Counted from the first letter of the stretch, positions 16,355 through 25,740 are shown. The stretch is DNA of 54,196 nucleotides from an uncultured Spirochaetaceae bacterium (GCA_944389295.1 CALXLV010000004.1:1-54196); one strand, 5' to 3'. Translations and numbers: made by a program. Notes: generated by a model not told the origin, from the sequence alone.

Positions 16355-17164
16355 CTACAGTACGGACGGATCAAGATTAGCCTGTTCTATGTCCTTGAAA
16401 TACTTGTAGGTATCTACCTTCAGCTCACCGCAGGCTGCTTCGTCGCAGACGATGAGAGAGCGCGGATGCATCTGCAGCGCGGAGCATGTCCACGCCTGGG
16501 AAACTCCGTCCTCAACGGTATGCTTGAGCGCCCGGGCCTTTGAATGTCCGTTGACAAGAATCATGACCTCCCTAGCATCCATGACAGTCTGGACGCCGAC
16601 AGTCAGCGCAGTTGAAGGCACTGCGGAGATGTTCCCGCCGAAGAAGCGTGAGTTCATCACTTTGGTATCATATGTCAGCGTTTTCACCCGCGTGCGCGAA
16701 GAAAGCGAACTGAACGGTTCGTTGAAGGCGATATGCCCGTCCGCACCTATACCGCCGAGGAAGAGATCAATGCCGCCGTATGAGGCGATCTTCTCCTCAT
16801 AGCGCCGGCACTCGGCATCAGGATCAGCGGCGTTGCCGTCGAGGATATTTGTATTCTCAGGCTCGATGTCTATGTGATCGAAGAAGTTCCTGTGCATGAA
16901 AGTCCAGTAGCTCTGCTCATGGTCTCTCGGAAGTCCTGCATACTCATCCATATTGAACGTAACGATATTCCTGAAAGAGATATATCCTGACCGGCAGAGC
17001 CGGATGAGCTCCCTGTATGTGCCCAGCGGTGATGAACCGGTTGGAAGGCCAAGAACAAAAGGCCTCTTCTCCCCTCTTCTCTCATGCTCTTTCATCCTTC
17101 TCGCGATATAACGCGCCGCCCAGAGCGACAGCTTCTCGTAATCCGGCTCTATAATGACCCTCAT
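16355..17164 (-). CDS. nagB: Glucosamine-6-phosphate deaminase
   Basis: Converts glucosamine-6-phosphate to fructose-6-phosphate and ammonia, the last step of amino-sugar use. The 269-residue protein has the E. coli-like length. Seen: [15 protein letters not shown] (phosphate loop), [10 protein letters not shown] (catalytic Asp), and [16 protein letters not shown] with the catalytic His. A tail beyond the catalytic core is present, as in the allosteric enzymes. A very strong Shine-Dalgarno AGGAGG sits 5 nt before the ATG. No nagA or PTS gene is adjacent. Confidence 0.93.
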   Translation of the reverse strand: MRVIIEPDYEKLSLWAARYIARRMKEHERRGEKRPFVLGLPTGSSPLGTYRELIRLCRSGYISFRNIVTFNMDEYAGLPRDHEQSYWTFMHRNFFDHIDIEPENTNILDGNAADPDAECRRYEEKIASYGGIDLFLGGIGADGHIAFNEPFSSLSSRTRVKTLTYDTKVMNSRFFGGNISAVPSTALTVGVQTVMDAREVMILVNGHSKARALKHTVEDGVSQAWTCSALQMHPRSLIVCDEAACGELKVDTYKYFKDIEQANLDPSVL

Positions 17165-17201
17165 ACCATCCTCCTAGGGAAGAAGAATAACATCCCAAAC
17201 A

Positions 17202-18269
17202 TCAGCTTGCAAATTCAATAACCGCAGATGCAATGACCATATCGCCGTCATAGACAACCGCACTCTGTCCAGGAGCCGCACCTCTGACGCTTTCGGTGAA
17301 TCTGATCTCAATTCCGTCGTCCGTTCTTCTCACTCTGGCAGGGGCTCCTTCCGACATGCTTCTTATCTTCACCGTATAAACAGTATCCTCATCAAAATCA
17401 TCTGCAGAGACAAATACAGGATCAGAGGCAAGAATTCTCTCTGAGTGCGTGCTCTTCTCTGTTCCGACCACAACTCTGTTCGTCTCAGGCTCGATGGATA
17501 CAACGTAGAGAGGCTCTGAATAGGCGATTCCGAGGCCTTTCCTCTGCCCTATCGTGTAATGCCAGTAACCATGGTGATGCCCGAGTACACGGCCATCCTC
17601 CATTACGATCTCTCCGTCACGGTCTTTCGTACCGAGAAGATCCGAGTAGTCGCCGCCATAGAAATCCTGACTCTCAGCCTGCCCTGCAGGATGAAAGCCG
17701 AGAAGTTCATCCATCTCCCTTATCTCGCTCTTGCGGTATCCTCCGAGAGGGAAAAGCGTCCATGAAAGCTGTTCCTGAGAGAGCCGCGAGAGAAAGTAAC
17801 TCTGATCTTTCTTCTTATCTGCCGCCTTCAATATTCCGTAACGGCCGCTGGGCAGTTTCATCACGCGGGCATAATGACCTGTGGCAAATGCATCGAACTG
17901 GAGAATTGAGCGGGCATAATCAACCATCGCACCGAACTTCACCTTCTGGTTGCACCAGATGCAGGGATTCGGAGTACGCCCGCCGAGATACTCGGAACGG
18001 AAAGAGGCAAGCACGGAGCTCTCAAAGAGATCGGAACAGTCAACAGTGAAATGCCTTATGCCTATCTTCTCAGATATTTCCCTGATGCGCTCGAGATCCT
18101 TCGTCTTGTCAGGGCTGTAGCAGCTGTCGGGAGATGCCGGCGCAGGATATGGGGAATCCTTCTTCCAGATTATCATTGTGATTCCTTCCACCTCATATCC
18201 CTGCTGCTTCAGAAGATAAGCCGCTACGGAGGAATCCATCCCCCCTGACATTCCAACAAGAACTTTCAT
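17202..18269 (-). CDS. mnmA: tRNA-specific 2-thiouridylase
   Basis: ATP-dependent thiolation of U34 in tRNA Lys/Glu/Gln. 355 residues. The PP-loop GMSGGMDSSVAAYLL lies at residues 6-20. The first catalytic cysteine is in TPNPCIWCNQKVKFG, followed by DAFATGHYAR and KKKDQSYFLSRL. The C-terminal barrel is intact (GAAPGQSAVVYDGD). A longer frame exists upstream to 18347, but MKVLVGMSGG is the family start. The ATG lies 7 nt after an extended -10 (TGC TACGAT), so the mRNA may be leaderless although the -35 is poor. Confidence 0.93.
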   Translation of the reverse strand: MKVLVGMSGGMDSSVAAYLLKQQGYEVEGITMIIWKKDSPYPAPASPDSCYSPDKTKDLERIREISEKIGIRHFTVDCSDLFESSVLASFRSEYLGGRTPNPCIWCNQKVKFGAMVDYARSILQFDAFATGHYARVMKLPSGRYGILKAADKKKDQSYFLSRLSQEQLSWTLFPLGGYRKSEIREMDELLGFHPAGQAESQDFYGGDYSDLLGTKDRDGEIVMEDGRVLGHHHGYWHYTIGQRKGLGIAYSEPLYVVSIEPETNRVVVGTEKSTHSERILASDPVFVSADDFDEDTVYTVKIRSMSEGAPARVRRTDDGIEIRFTESVRGAAPGQSAVVYDGDMVIASAVIEFAS

Positions 18270-18310
18270 GCTCCCAATCGTAGCATATCGGGAGAGTATT
18301 TTCCTGCTGC

Positions 18311-18338
18311 AAGCGAAAATCCCGCGGAAACCCGCGGG
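18311..18338 (-). terminator. Terminator of the RR-HK-PepSY operon
   Basis: Perfect CCCGCGG/CCGCGGG stem with an AAAC loop (18321-18338), followed on the minus strand by ATTTTC. The other side carries ACTTTT, so it may work weakly in both directions. Confidence 0.7.
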
Positions 18339-18360
18339 ACTTTTCATCTCACATCAGTAA

Positions 18361-19119
18361 TCAATATCTATCGCGGTCCCAGTCTATGAAGCGTCCTGTT
18401 GCGGCATCGATCTCGAACTCATATTCATAGCCATCGAAGCGCACCTCTCCCTCATAGATGTCCCTGCCGTCATCGCGGTCCATATGCATCCATACATCAC
18501 TGGCCTCCGCTCCGGGAACACGCTCAAGCACCGCCGCAAGCGCATCACTCTCGGAATATGCCGCGCGGTCATGATGCCTTGTGTGATGCGGCCTGCCCTG
18601 GTCATTCCACCTATCCATGCCTGCCTCTATGATCCTGCCGTTATCGGCATCGATTACATACTCATACTCACCGTCGGCTGTGCAGAACTCAACTTCATAC
18701 TGCAGGCGTCCGTCGTCCCTGTCGAGCTTAACCCTTACTCTCTCAGGATCGGAGACAGCTGCATCCGCAAGCGCTATCTCAAGCGCTGTATCATCGTCAA
18801 CGGAACCCTCGCGGGAGCCCCTGCCGTTCCAGTATTCGGCGTCCCTGTCCTTTGAGAGGATATCGCCGGTATAGGCATCGATCTCATAATCATACTCGGT
18901 TCCATCATCGTAGAACTCGACATCATAGATCATTCTGCCGTCATCACGGTCAAGATCAGAGCGGACAAATCTCACTGAACTTTCCGCAGTGCCGGCATCC
19001 GCAAGCGCTATTTCCATAGCCTTCTCACGGGAGATGTAGTCAGAGGCTGCGAAAAGCATTGAACCCGAAAGCAGTGCCGCAGCAGCGATAACGATTATTC
19101 CTGAAATTCTTTTTTTCAT
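18361..19119 (-). CDS. Secreted protein with three PepSY domains
   Basis: 252 residues. A signal peptide (residues 1-24, cleavage near SMLFAA) leads into three tandem PepSY repeats at roughly 28-90, 100-165 and 185-250. Each has the pattern helix-ALAD(A)-...-DRDDGR-(M/L/D)(I/Q)Y-(D/E)VEF and a closing YxYEIDAxTGxI strand. PepSY domains are thought to inhibit proteases or sense envelope conditions. It lies 66 nt downstream of a sensor kinase and likely belongs to the same operon, so it may be the kinase's envelope partner or target. AAAGGAG precedes the ATG. The strongly acidic composition fits a periplasmic or surface cation-binding role, which is inference. Confidence 0.82.
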   Translation of the reverse strand: MKKRISGIIVIAAAALLSGSMLFAASDYISREKAMEIALADAGTAESSVRFVRSDLDRDDGRMIYDVEFYDDGTEYDYEIDAYTGDILSKDRDAEYWNGRGSREGSVDDDTALEIALADAAVSDPERVRVKLDRDDGRLQYEVEFCTADGEYEYVIDADNGRIIEAGMDRWNDQGRPHHTRHHDRAAYSESDALAAVLERVPGAEASDVWMHMDRDDGRDIYEGEVRFDGYEYEFEIDAATGRFIDWDRDRY

Positions 19120-19185
19120 ATATTGCTCCTTTGCTTATTTCTATACTGATAATAACCATAAAAGATTAAGACAGAATGAAAACAA

Positions 19186-20529
19186 TTACTTTTCATCTGC
19201 CGGAATACGGAAATAGAATGTGCTTCCCTCTCCATAGACACTCTCGACACCGACCTCCCCGCCGTGGGCGGCAGCAATGGATTTGACTATCGAGAGACCG
19301 AGGCCCGCTCCGGACAACTGAGATGAGCGAGAGGCGTCAGCCTGATAGAACCTGTCCCATATGCGGCCAAGGTCCTCCGCTCTTATTCCCTTGCCGTTGT
19401 CCTCCACCGAGATTTCGGCCCAGCCGTTCTTTCTGACTATGCGCAGGAGCACCCAGCCATCCTCGGTCCCGTACTGTACCGCATTTGAAATATAGTTTAT
19501 CAGCACACGCGTGAGCATACCCTGATCGGCTCTGACCATGAGATTCCTCTCTCCCTTCATAGAAAGGCTTATGTTCTTCTCCGCCGCTCTGTCCTTCATG
19601 GTTGAGAGCACCATCTCTCCCAGCTCATAAAGATTGAAGTTCTCATAAGAAGGCTTCAGCGTTCCCTTGTCGGCGCGGGCAAGCGAAAGCAGCTCAGATA
19701 CAAGGGCAGACATCTTTCCCGCCTGCCTGTGGATATGCGAAAGGGCATCCGCCATCCTCTCGCAGTCATCTGTATGCTCCAGCGCATATTCGCTCTCGGC
19801 CATTATCACGGAGATGGGCGTGCGCAGCTCATGGGAGGCATCCGATGTGAACTGCTTTTCTTTCGCAAAAGCCGCCTCAAGCCGTTCCAGCATCCCGTCG
19901 AACGCAGAAGCCATCCTGTGTATCTCATCGCTGCCATCTCCGAGTCCTATGCGTTTGGAAAGGTCGTTTGATCCTATTATGTCATCTGCGGCTGCGATTG
20001 CCCTGTCAGCGGGCTTGAATGAGCGTCTTACAATGAAATACCCGCAGAGTGCGGAAAGCAGAAGAATAACGGGCAGGAGGATTATTACCAGCAGCTGCAT
20101 CGAACCCATATATGCGCCGACACCATAGGACGACCTCATCATTCCGCGCACGATCACCCCGCCGGGGCCTTCCTCATCGAGGATGAACCACGAGCCGGAC
20201 GCGCCGTCAACCTCAGTTATCCTCCCGACGGAAAGAGGATATCCGGAAAGGTCCTCCCTGTTTCTTCCGCCTAGGAAGCTCCCGTCATGATCAAATACGG
20301 CGATGTAGACACCGTCATCGAAGAACTCTACCTCCTCCAGTGAAATGCTGCCGTCACGGTAGAACTCTATGTCCTCAGCCGCCTCCTGCACATTCTCCTC
20401 GAGCTCTGAGCGGGCTTCCCTCTGCAGAATGTATCCGCTTCCCGAGAGTACTACGGAGAGCATTATCGCGGCGAGAACCGCCATCCATATTGTGTACCAG
20501 ATAACTATGCGGTTCTTTATCGTCATCAC
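19186..20529 (-). CDS. Two-component sensor histidine kinase
   Basis: 447 residues. TM1 spans about 8-32, an extracytoplasmic sensor region 33-142, and TM2 about 143-167. HAMP follows at about 168-222, the HisKA domain carries FTSDASHELRTPISVI with phospho-acceptor H233, and the HATPase region holds the N box LINYISNAVQYG and the G boxes DNGKGIRAEDLG and GAGLGLSIVKS. The sensor segment is very acidic, suggesting cation or cationic-peptide sensing (inference). It overlaps the upstream response regulator by 4 bp and is followed by the triple-PepSY gene. Confidence 0.92.
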   Translation of the reverse strand: MMTIKNRIVIWYTIWMAVLAAIMLSVVLSGSGYILQREARSELEENVQEAAEDIEFYRDGSISLEEVEFFDDGVYIAVFDHDGSFLGGRNREDLSGYPLSVGRITEVDGASGSWFILDEEGPGGVIVRGMMRSSYGVGAYMGSMQLLVIILLPVILLLSALCGYFIVRRSFKPADRAIAAADDIIGSNDLSKRIGLGDGSDEIHRMASAFDGMLERLEAAFAKEKQFTSDASHELRTPISVIMAESEYALEHTDDCERMADALSHIHRQAGKMSALVSELLSLARADKGTLKPSYENFNLYELGEMVLSTMKDRAAEKNISLSMKGERNLMVRADQGMLTRVLINYISNAVQYGTEDGWVLLRIVRKNGWAEISVEDNGKGIRAEDLGRIWDRFYQADASRSSQLSGAGLGLSIVKSIAAAHGGEVGVESVYGEGSTFYFRIPADEK

Positions 20530-21200
20530 TGCCCCGCCTTTATCATATAGCCTGCCCCCCGGACTGTATGTATCAGCTTCTCGTCAAAACCGTCGTCGAT
20601 CTTCTTTCTGAGAAATCTTATATAGACATCCACGACATTGGACTCCCCGTCATAATCCCACGACCAGATATGGCTGCGGAAACTCTCCCTGCCGAGGATG
20701 CGGCCCTCGTTGAGCATCATGTACTCAAGTATCGAGAACTCCTTAGCGCTGAGCTCGATCTCCCTGCCACGGCGCATGACGCGATGTGAAGCTATGTCAA
20801 GTGAGAGATCACCGACAGAGAGGATGTTAGACCTCGCCTCTCCTTTGCGCCTGAGAAGCACCCTGATGCGGGCAAGGAGCTCAGGGAAGGAGAACGGCTT
20901 CACAAGATAGTCGTCCGCACCGCTGTCCAGCCCCGTAACTCTGTCTGAAACGGCATCGCGCGCGGTGAGGAAAAGGACTGGCGCACTCCCTCCGGAAGCC
21001 CTGTACTCCCTCAGCACCTGCAGCCCGTCCTTCACAGGCATCATTATATCCAGCACCGCGATGTCATAGTCCGCGGAGGCAAGATACTCCGCTGCCGCGC
21101 CTCCGTCGGTCACCGAATCGACGGCATATCCCTCGTCCTCAAGCCTCCTTGATATGATCCTGCAGAGCTCCTGCTCATCCTCGGCAACCAGTACTCTCAT
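20526..21200 (-). CDS. OmpR-family response regulator
   Basis: 224 residues. The receiver domain (1-120) has E7-D8, the phospho-acceptor D51 in VLDIMMPVKDG, a T/S in FLTARD and K in DDYLVKPF. The winged-helix DNA-binding domain (125-220) carries the OmpR signature VVDVYIRFLRKKIDDGF and HTVRGAGYMIK. It heads the operon with the histidine kinase and PepSY protein. AAAGGAGG lies 5 nt before the ATG. A perfect inverted repeat in its leader is a candidate autoregulatory site. Confidence 0.92.
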   Translation of the reverse strand: MRVLVAEDEQELCRIISRRLEDEGYAVDSVTDGGAAAEYLASADYDIAVLDIMMPVKDGLQVLREYRASGGSAPVLFLTARDAVSDRVTGLDSGADDYLVKPFSFPELLARIRVLLRRKGEARSNILSVGDLSLDIASHRVMRRGREIELSAKEFSILEYMMLNEGRILGRESFRSHIWSWDYDGESNVVDVYIRFLRKKIDDGFDEKLIHTVRGAGYMIKAGQ

Positions 21201-21240
21201 TCAGTCCTCCTTTTCCATCTTCTCCCGATATCATTAAAAC

Positions 21241-21260
21241 ATGATGAAAACAGTCATCAT
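21241..21260. promoter_or_regulatory. Inverted repeat upstream of the response regulator
   Basis: ATGATGA-N6-TCATCAT, a perfect 7-bp inverted repeat about 40 nt upstream of the response-regulator ATG. It is a plausible autoregulatory site, although OmpR-type regulators more often bind direct repeats. Confidence 0.4.
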
Positions 21261-21456
21261 TATAGCTGTTTGACTGACGGATGTATCAGCGGGCAACTAT
21301 GGATGTGAGCGCATAATGCGCAGACAGGAGACATGATCAATATATCAATTAGAATAAATAGACCGTTTTCGGTATTTATATACTGGAATAATACTGCGGG
21401 ACAGAGCACTGGTGAAAATATCTTCGCAGGCGTAGAATCAAAAAAGGAGGACGAGG

Positions 21457-22116
21457 ATGATCAGGGTTGGAAATGACTGGCAGCCTTTATTCGACATCGA
21501 ACAGGTTAAGCCTTACTATCTTGAACTCAGGGAGTTCCTTAAAAAAGAATACTCATCGAAAGTTGTATATCCTCCGATGAATGAGATATTCAACGCATTC
21601 CGCCTTACGCCGTTCAATGCGGTAAAAGTGATAATAGTCGGTCAGGACCCCTACCACGAGGAAGGACAGGCCATGGGACTCTCATTCTCCGTAAGGGAGA
21701 ACATCGAGGAGCCGCCTTCTCTAAGAAACATACATCAGGAGATAGTGGCGGAAGGAGTGGAACAGGGGCCGTGGTCAAGTGATCTCACCCGCTGGGCGGA
21801 GCAGGGAGTCCTGCTTCTGAACAGCACGCTCACAGTAGAGGCCCACAGGGCGGCATCACATGCTGGCAAGGGCTGGGAGATATTCACAGACAAGGCGATA
21901 ACCGTACTCGGAAGAGACCCGAGGCCGAAGGTGTTCATGCTGTGGGGAAGCTATGCAAGGAGCAAGAAAGTCCTAATCTCGAACCCCGACCATCTGATAC
22001 TGGAATCACCGCACCCGAGTCCTCTGAGCGCAAGCAGGGGCTTCTTCGGAAACGGTCATTTCGCTAAATGCAATGAATTTCTGGAATCTACTGGACAGGA
22101 ACCAATAATCTGGTGA
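21457..22116 (+). CDS. ung: Uracil-DNA glycosylase
   Basis: Family 1 UDG that excises uracil from DNA, 219 residues. The water-activating loop is GQDPYHEEGQAMGLSFSV (catalytic D64, Y66). LLNSTLTVE holds the uracil-binding Asn, and the intercalation loop is SPHPSPLSASRGF with the catalytic His. All motifs are intact. AAAGGAGG precedes the ATG. About 250 nt of A+T-rich sequence separates it from the divergent response regulator. The following amidohydrolase starts 65 nt downstream and may share its transcript. Confidence 0.95.
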   Translation: MIRVGNDWQPLFDIEQVKPYYLELREFLKKEYSSKVVYPPMNEIFNAFRLTPFNAVKVIIVGQDPYHEEGQAMGLSFSVRENIEEPPSLRNIHQEIVAEGVEQGPWSSDLTRWAEQGVLLLNSTLTVEAHRAASHAGKGWEIFTDKAITVLGRDPRPKVFMLWGSYARSKKVLISNPDHLILESPHPSPLSASRGFFGNGHFAKCNEFLESTGQEPIIW

Positions 22117-22181
22117 ATGGATTCTCCTCTGCAGGATGCTGCGGGGAGAGAAAGCATACTCTGAAATCCAAGGAGAAGAAC

Positions 22182-23339
22182 ATGTTCTCAGCTGAAGTTG
22201 AAGCGATACTGCCGTCATGCATAGAGTGGAGACGCCGTCTGCACAAACACCCTGAACTCTCATTCGAGGAGAATGAGACTACAGAGTTTCTTGTCGAGGA
22301 ACTCGGAAAGCTCCCGGGAGTGATCATCGAAAGGCCATGCAGAACCGGAGTTGTGGCAGTCTTAAGAGGAAAGAGCGCAGGGAGAACTATTGCTTTGAGA
22401 GCCGATATAGATGCCCTTCCTATAACAGAGAAAACAGACCTGCCGTTCGCCTCCGAGAGAGAAGGAGTCATGCACGCATGCGGCCATGACGGACACACGG
22501 CGATGCAGCTCGCGGCCCTCAGCATACTTTCCCATGAGAGCAGCAGTCTCTCCGGTGAAGCGAGGTTTATATTCCAGCACGCAGAGGAACTTCCTCCCGG
22601 GGGCGCAGCTGAACTTGAAGCGCTGGGCATCATGAATGGAGCGGACGAGGTCTACGGCCTGCACCTTTCATCCCTGTTTCCCACTGGGAAGTTCGGCGTA
22701 CGCTCAGGGGCACTCACAAGCGCTACGGACAGGTTTGACATCAATGTCATAGGAAAGGGAGGACACTCCGCATATCCTGAATCCTGCGTTGATCCTGTCG
22801 TCATCGCCGCAGAGATAATAACAGCACTGCAGACCATCGTATCCCGCTCTGTAAAGGCCGTTGAGCCTGCTGTGGTATCGGTATGCATGGTAAACGGGGG
22901 AAGCGCATACAACATAATCCCGGGAAGCGTATCCATCACAGGTTCAACAAGGACGTTCAGCAGGGAGACAAGAGAGTGGCTGCCGGAGAAGATCAGGACG
23001 ATAGCTGAATCGATAGCGGCTGCGCACGGAGGTTCTGTGGAGTTCAGTTTCTCCCGCGGATATGCCTCTGTGATAAACGACAGAAAACTGACAGAGAACA
23101 GCAGGGAGATCATCGAGCGAACATTCGGAAAGGATGCAGTTCTTGAGATAGACCCGCTGATGCCAGGAGAGGACTTTTCCGCTCTTGAGAAAGACTGCCC
23201 CGGATTCTTCGTCGAGCTTGGAGCTGGCAGCAGCGGATGCACATTCCCGCATCACAACAGCAGATATCTCATGGATGAGAATGCGCTTGGCTACGGCGTT
23301 GAATACCTTGTCAGTCTGGTGAGAAACAGGCTTTCATAG
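22182..23339 (+). CDS. M20-family amidohydrolase (hippurate/IAA-amino-acid hydrolase type)
   Basis: Zinc-dependent N-acyl-amino-acid amidohydrolase, 385 residues. Seen: RRRLHKHPELSFEE at the start, HACGHDGHT (metal ligands near residue 95), HAEELPPGGAAE (catalytic Glu), the dimerisation-domain histidine in GKGGHSAYPE, and PGEDFSALEK plus FPHHNSRYLMDE at the end. There is no signal peptide. The ATG at 22182 is chosen because AAGGAG sits 8 nt upstream. An ATG at 22113 overlaps ung but has no Shine-Dalgarno. The substrate is likely an N-acylated amino acid. Confidence 0.88.
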   Translation: MFSAEVEAILPSCIEWRRRLHKHPELSFEENETTEFLVEELGKLPGVIIERPCRTGVVAVLRGKSAGRTIALRADIDALPITEKTDLPFASEREGVMHACGHDGHTAMQLAALSILSHESSSLSGEARFIFQHAEELPPGGAAELEALGIMNGADEVYGLHLSSLFPTGKFGVRSGALTSATDRFDINVIGKGGHSAYPESCVDPVVIAAEIITALQTIVSRSVKAVEPAVVSVCMVNGGSAYNIIPGSVSITGSTRTFSRETREWLPEKIRTIAESIAAAHGGSVEFSFSRGYASVINDRKLTENSREIIERTFGKDAVLEIDPLMPGEDFSALEKDCPGFFVELGAGSSGCTFPHHNSRYLMDENALGYGVEYLVSLVRNRLS

Positions 23340-23387
23340 AGACAATCTCTCTGCAGTTATAGAAATTCTCCCAGACCGATGATGATT

Positions 23388-23442
23388 TGAAAAACAGCCC
23401 CTCCTGGTGAAATGAGGTGAATCCTCAAATCTGGAGGGGCTG
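23388..23442 (-). terminator. Branched terminator after the NCS2 permease
   Basis: A perfect 10-bp outer stem CAGCCCCTCC/GGAGGGGCTG (23395-23404, 23433-23442) encloses an inner 5-bp hairpin TGAGG-TGAAT-CCTCA (23413-23427). On the minus strand UUUUU follows. The plus-strand exit lacks a U-run. Confidence 0.65.
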
Positions 23443-23463
23443 CCGTTTCTGCAAATACAGATA

Positions 23464-24798
23464 TTACAGGATGAAGTAAAGCGCCATCATCACTCCGAGC
23501 ACCCATGCCGGCCAGCGCGGAATGAAGGCAGCATCACGGCTGAGAATGCTTCTTATCACGCTGACGACAAGGTAAGTGAACATACCGAGAGCAATACCGC
23601 CGACATAGTCGGAGGCGTATGCCGTAACAAGGAGCATCACTGCAACAGGGAGGAACTCAAGAGGAGAGAAATCGACTTCCTTGAGAGTCTCGAGCATTGA
23701 AATTCCGACAACGACGAGCGCCGCTCCGGTAGCCGCACCCGGAATCATGAGGAATACAGGTGCGAAGAACATGCAGAGCAGGAAGAAGAACGCCGTGCTG
23801 ACGTTGGAGAGGCCTGTACGGCTTCCCGACTCGATGCCTGCAGCCGACTCAGCGAAGCTGCTGACTGTCGTTATTCCGAAAAGAGAACCGAAGATCGTAG
23901 CCGATGCATCGACGAGGAATACCCTGCTGAATGCGGGGAAGTTGCCGTTCTCATCCATGAGGTTGGCCTTGTTCGCCATTGCCAGACCCGTTCCCAGCGT
24001 GCCGAAGAAGTCATTGATCAGAAGCATGAGAATGAACGGCACGAACTGGAGCTTCAGCGCTCCGATGATATCGACCTGGAAAGCGACATTGGCCATCGAG
24101 GAGATCGCACCTGATGTGAATACTGTCTCGGGAAGTGTCACGACTCCCATCGGGATGCCTATGATCGTTGTGATGACGATGGAGATGAGGAGAGCTCCCT
24201 TGATCTTGTACTTCCTTCCTCCGATATCAAACTGGACATATGAGAGGAAGAGCGCTATGACAAGGCTTATCACGCTGAGGCGCACCGCCGGTACGGAAAG
24301 ATCCGCGAAACCGCTGAGCGATGGGGTGAGAAGTCCGCATGAATTGAGTCCGATCCTCGCGATGAGAAGTCCTACCGCGCCTCCAATGCCGATCTTGATG
24401 TTCTTGGGAAGGCTCTCTGCGAAGAGCGTCCTGAGCTTGAATACTGAGATCAGCAGGAATAGTATTCCGGAAACCGTTACCGTACCGAAAGCAACCGCAT
24501 AGCTGGCAGTTCCGTCCGCAACCATAGCGGCTACAAGGTTGGGAATCACCAGAACGGGAGCAAGCACAATGGGAGTGTTGGAGATCAGGCCGATCGCGAT
24601 GGTCGATATGCCCGTCACGAAAGCCGTGCAGAGAAGAACTCCGGTAAGGTCTATCCCCGGAACGGCAGACATCGCTGATGTCATATATGCAAGAATATAT
24701 GCCATCGTTGCGAATGTGGTCGCACCTCCGATAAGCTCGGTTCCGACTGTCGTGCCACGCTCCTTCAGATGGAACGTGCGGTCTAGAAAAGCGTTCAT
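23464..24798 (-). CDS. NCS2-family purine permease (AzgA/PbuG-like)
   Basis: Proton-coupled nucleobase importer, 444 residues with 12 to 14 membrane segments. The N-terminus RTFHLKERGTTVGTELIGG and ATTFATMAYIL, together with IKIGIGGAVGLLIARIGL, place it in the adenine/guanine/hypoxanthine branch rather than the uracil or xanthine branch. It starts 12 nt after the stop of tatD, with a Shine-Dalgarno overlapping that junction (GAGGA), so the two form an operon. No purine riboswitch is visible before tatD. Confidence 0.88.
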   Translation of the reverse strand: MNAFLDRTFHLKERGTTVGTELIGGATTFATMAYILAYMTSAMSAVPGIDLTGVLLCTAFVTGISTIAIGLISNTPIVLAPVLVIPNLVAAMVADGTASYAVAFGTVTVSGILFLLISVFKLRTLFAESLPKNIKIGIGGAVGLLIARIGLNSCGLLTPSLSGFADLSVPAVRLSVISLVIALFLSYVQFDIGGRKYKIKGALLISIVITTIIGIPMGVVTLPETVFTSGAISSMANVAFQVDIIGALKLQFVPFILMLLINDFFGTLGTGLAMANKANLMDENGNFPAFSRVFLVDASATIFGSLFGITTVSSFAESAAGIESGSRTGLSNVSTAFFFLLCMFFAPVFLMIPGAATGAALVVVGISMLETLKEVDFSPLEFLPVAVMLLVTAYASDYVGGIALGMFTYLVVSVIRSILSRDAAFIPRWPAWVLGVMMALYFIL

Positions 24799-24809
24799 TA
24801 TTATCCTCC

Positions 24810-25577
24810 TCAGCGCTTTATTCCGAAAAGCGCCATAGCGTTGCGGTATGCACTCTCCGCCACTTCTTCCTCCGGAATATCCTTTATGGAGGAGATTGCG
24901 GAAATTACGTCCTTTATATCCATGGAATCAGCCCTCTCTCCCTCGCGTGCATATGAAGGAAGGAACGGGGCATCGGTCTCAAGAAGGAGAAGAGAGAGAG
25001 GCATGGCCTCAACTGTCTTTATGAGCTCTCCAGCATTCGGATATGTCAGCGCAGGCCCGATTCCGAGGTATATGCCCTTCTCAATGAAAGCCTTCCCGTA
25101 TTCGGCTTTGCTGAAGAAACGGTGAATAACTCCCCTGACAGGACGCTTTCCGATCTCCTCAAGCACATCCTCATCGGCCTCTCTGTCATGTATCACTACA
25201 GGCATATCCAGCTCACGGGCCATATCAAGCTGTGCCCGGAACACCTTCTTCTGTGCGTCCTTTCCGGCATCCGGCTCATGATAGTCGAGCCCGATCTCCC
25301 CTATTGCCACCACGCGCTCATCCTCAGCCAGCTTCCTTATGCTATCTTCCCAGCCCTGCGGCACATCATAAGCGGAGAGCGGAAATACTCCGACAGAGGC
25401 GTAGACAAAGTCATATGAGCGGGCAAGCGCTGCAGAGCGCTCTGACGAAGGGACATCGGAACCTGAATTGATTATGAACTCAACGCCGTTCTTATGAAGG
25501 CTGTCAAGGACTTGCTTCCTGTCACTGTCAAAGGCTGTCTCATCGTAATGAGCATGCGTATCCGTGATTCTCAGCAT
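24810..25577 (-). CDS. tatD: TatD-family metal-dependent DNase
   Basis: 255-residue TIM-barrel hydrolase. Metal-binding motifs: DTHAHYDETAFDSD at residues 6-19, EIGLDYHEPDAGK near 93-105, VIHDREAD, RGVIHRFF, and LETDAPFLPSYAREG near 200-214. TatD proteins act as 3'-5' exonucleases and deacylases of D-aminoacyl-tRNA in some species. It is the first gene of an operon with the NCS2 permease. Nucleobase salvage after DNA degradation would link the two, but that is inference. Confidence 0.9.
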   Translation of the reverse strand: MLRITDTHAHYDETAFDSDRKQVLDSLHKNGVEFIINSGSDVPSSERSAALARSYDFVYASVGVFPLSAYDVPQGWEDSIRKLAEDERVVAIGEIGLDYHEPDAGKDAQKKVFRAQLDMARELDMPVVIHDREADEDVLEEIGKRPVRGVIHRFFSKAEYGKAFIEKGIYLGIGPALTYPNAGELIKTVEAMPLSLLLLETDAPFLPSYAREGERADSMDIKDVISAISSIKDIPEEEVAESAYRNAMALFGIKR

Positions 25578-25702
25578 CTCTTTCCTCTTGAATTATTAAT
25601 AAGCGGATCTGAAACGGAATGATTACAGATCAGACGACTATCCGCTGCGCAGCCGGCAAAGTATAAAGAAAACCCTACCAAAGTTCCCGGCCTGGCTGCA
25701 GA

Positions 25703-25735
25703 TAAAAACAGAAAGCGGGCACAAGAGGCCCGCTT
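25703..25735 (-). terminator. Terminator of cstA
   Basis: AAGCGGGC/GCCCGCTT 8-bp perfect stem (25713-25720, 25728-25735) with a 7-nt loop, then TTCTGTTTTT on the minus strand. Confidence 0.8.
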
Positions 25736-25740
25736 CATAC

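Noticed and set aside
23681..24502. 273-codon frame antisense to the NCS2 permease
   Set aside because: Mirror of a membrane-protein gene. It shows no motif and no initiation signal.
25578..25712. Purine riboswitch before tatD and the NCS2 permease
   Set aside because: No three-way junction with the conserved loop sequences was found. The region is accounted for by the cstA terminator and unstructured sequence.
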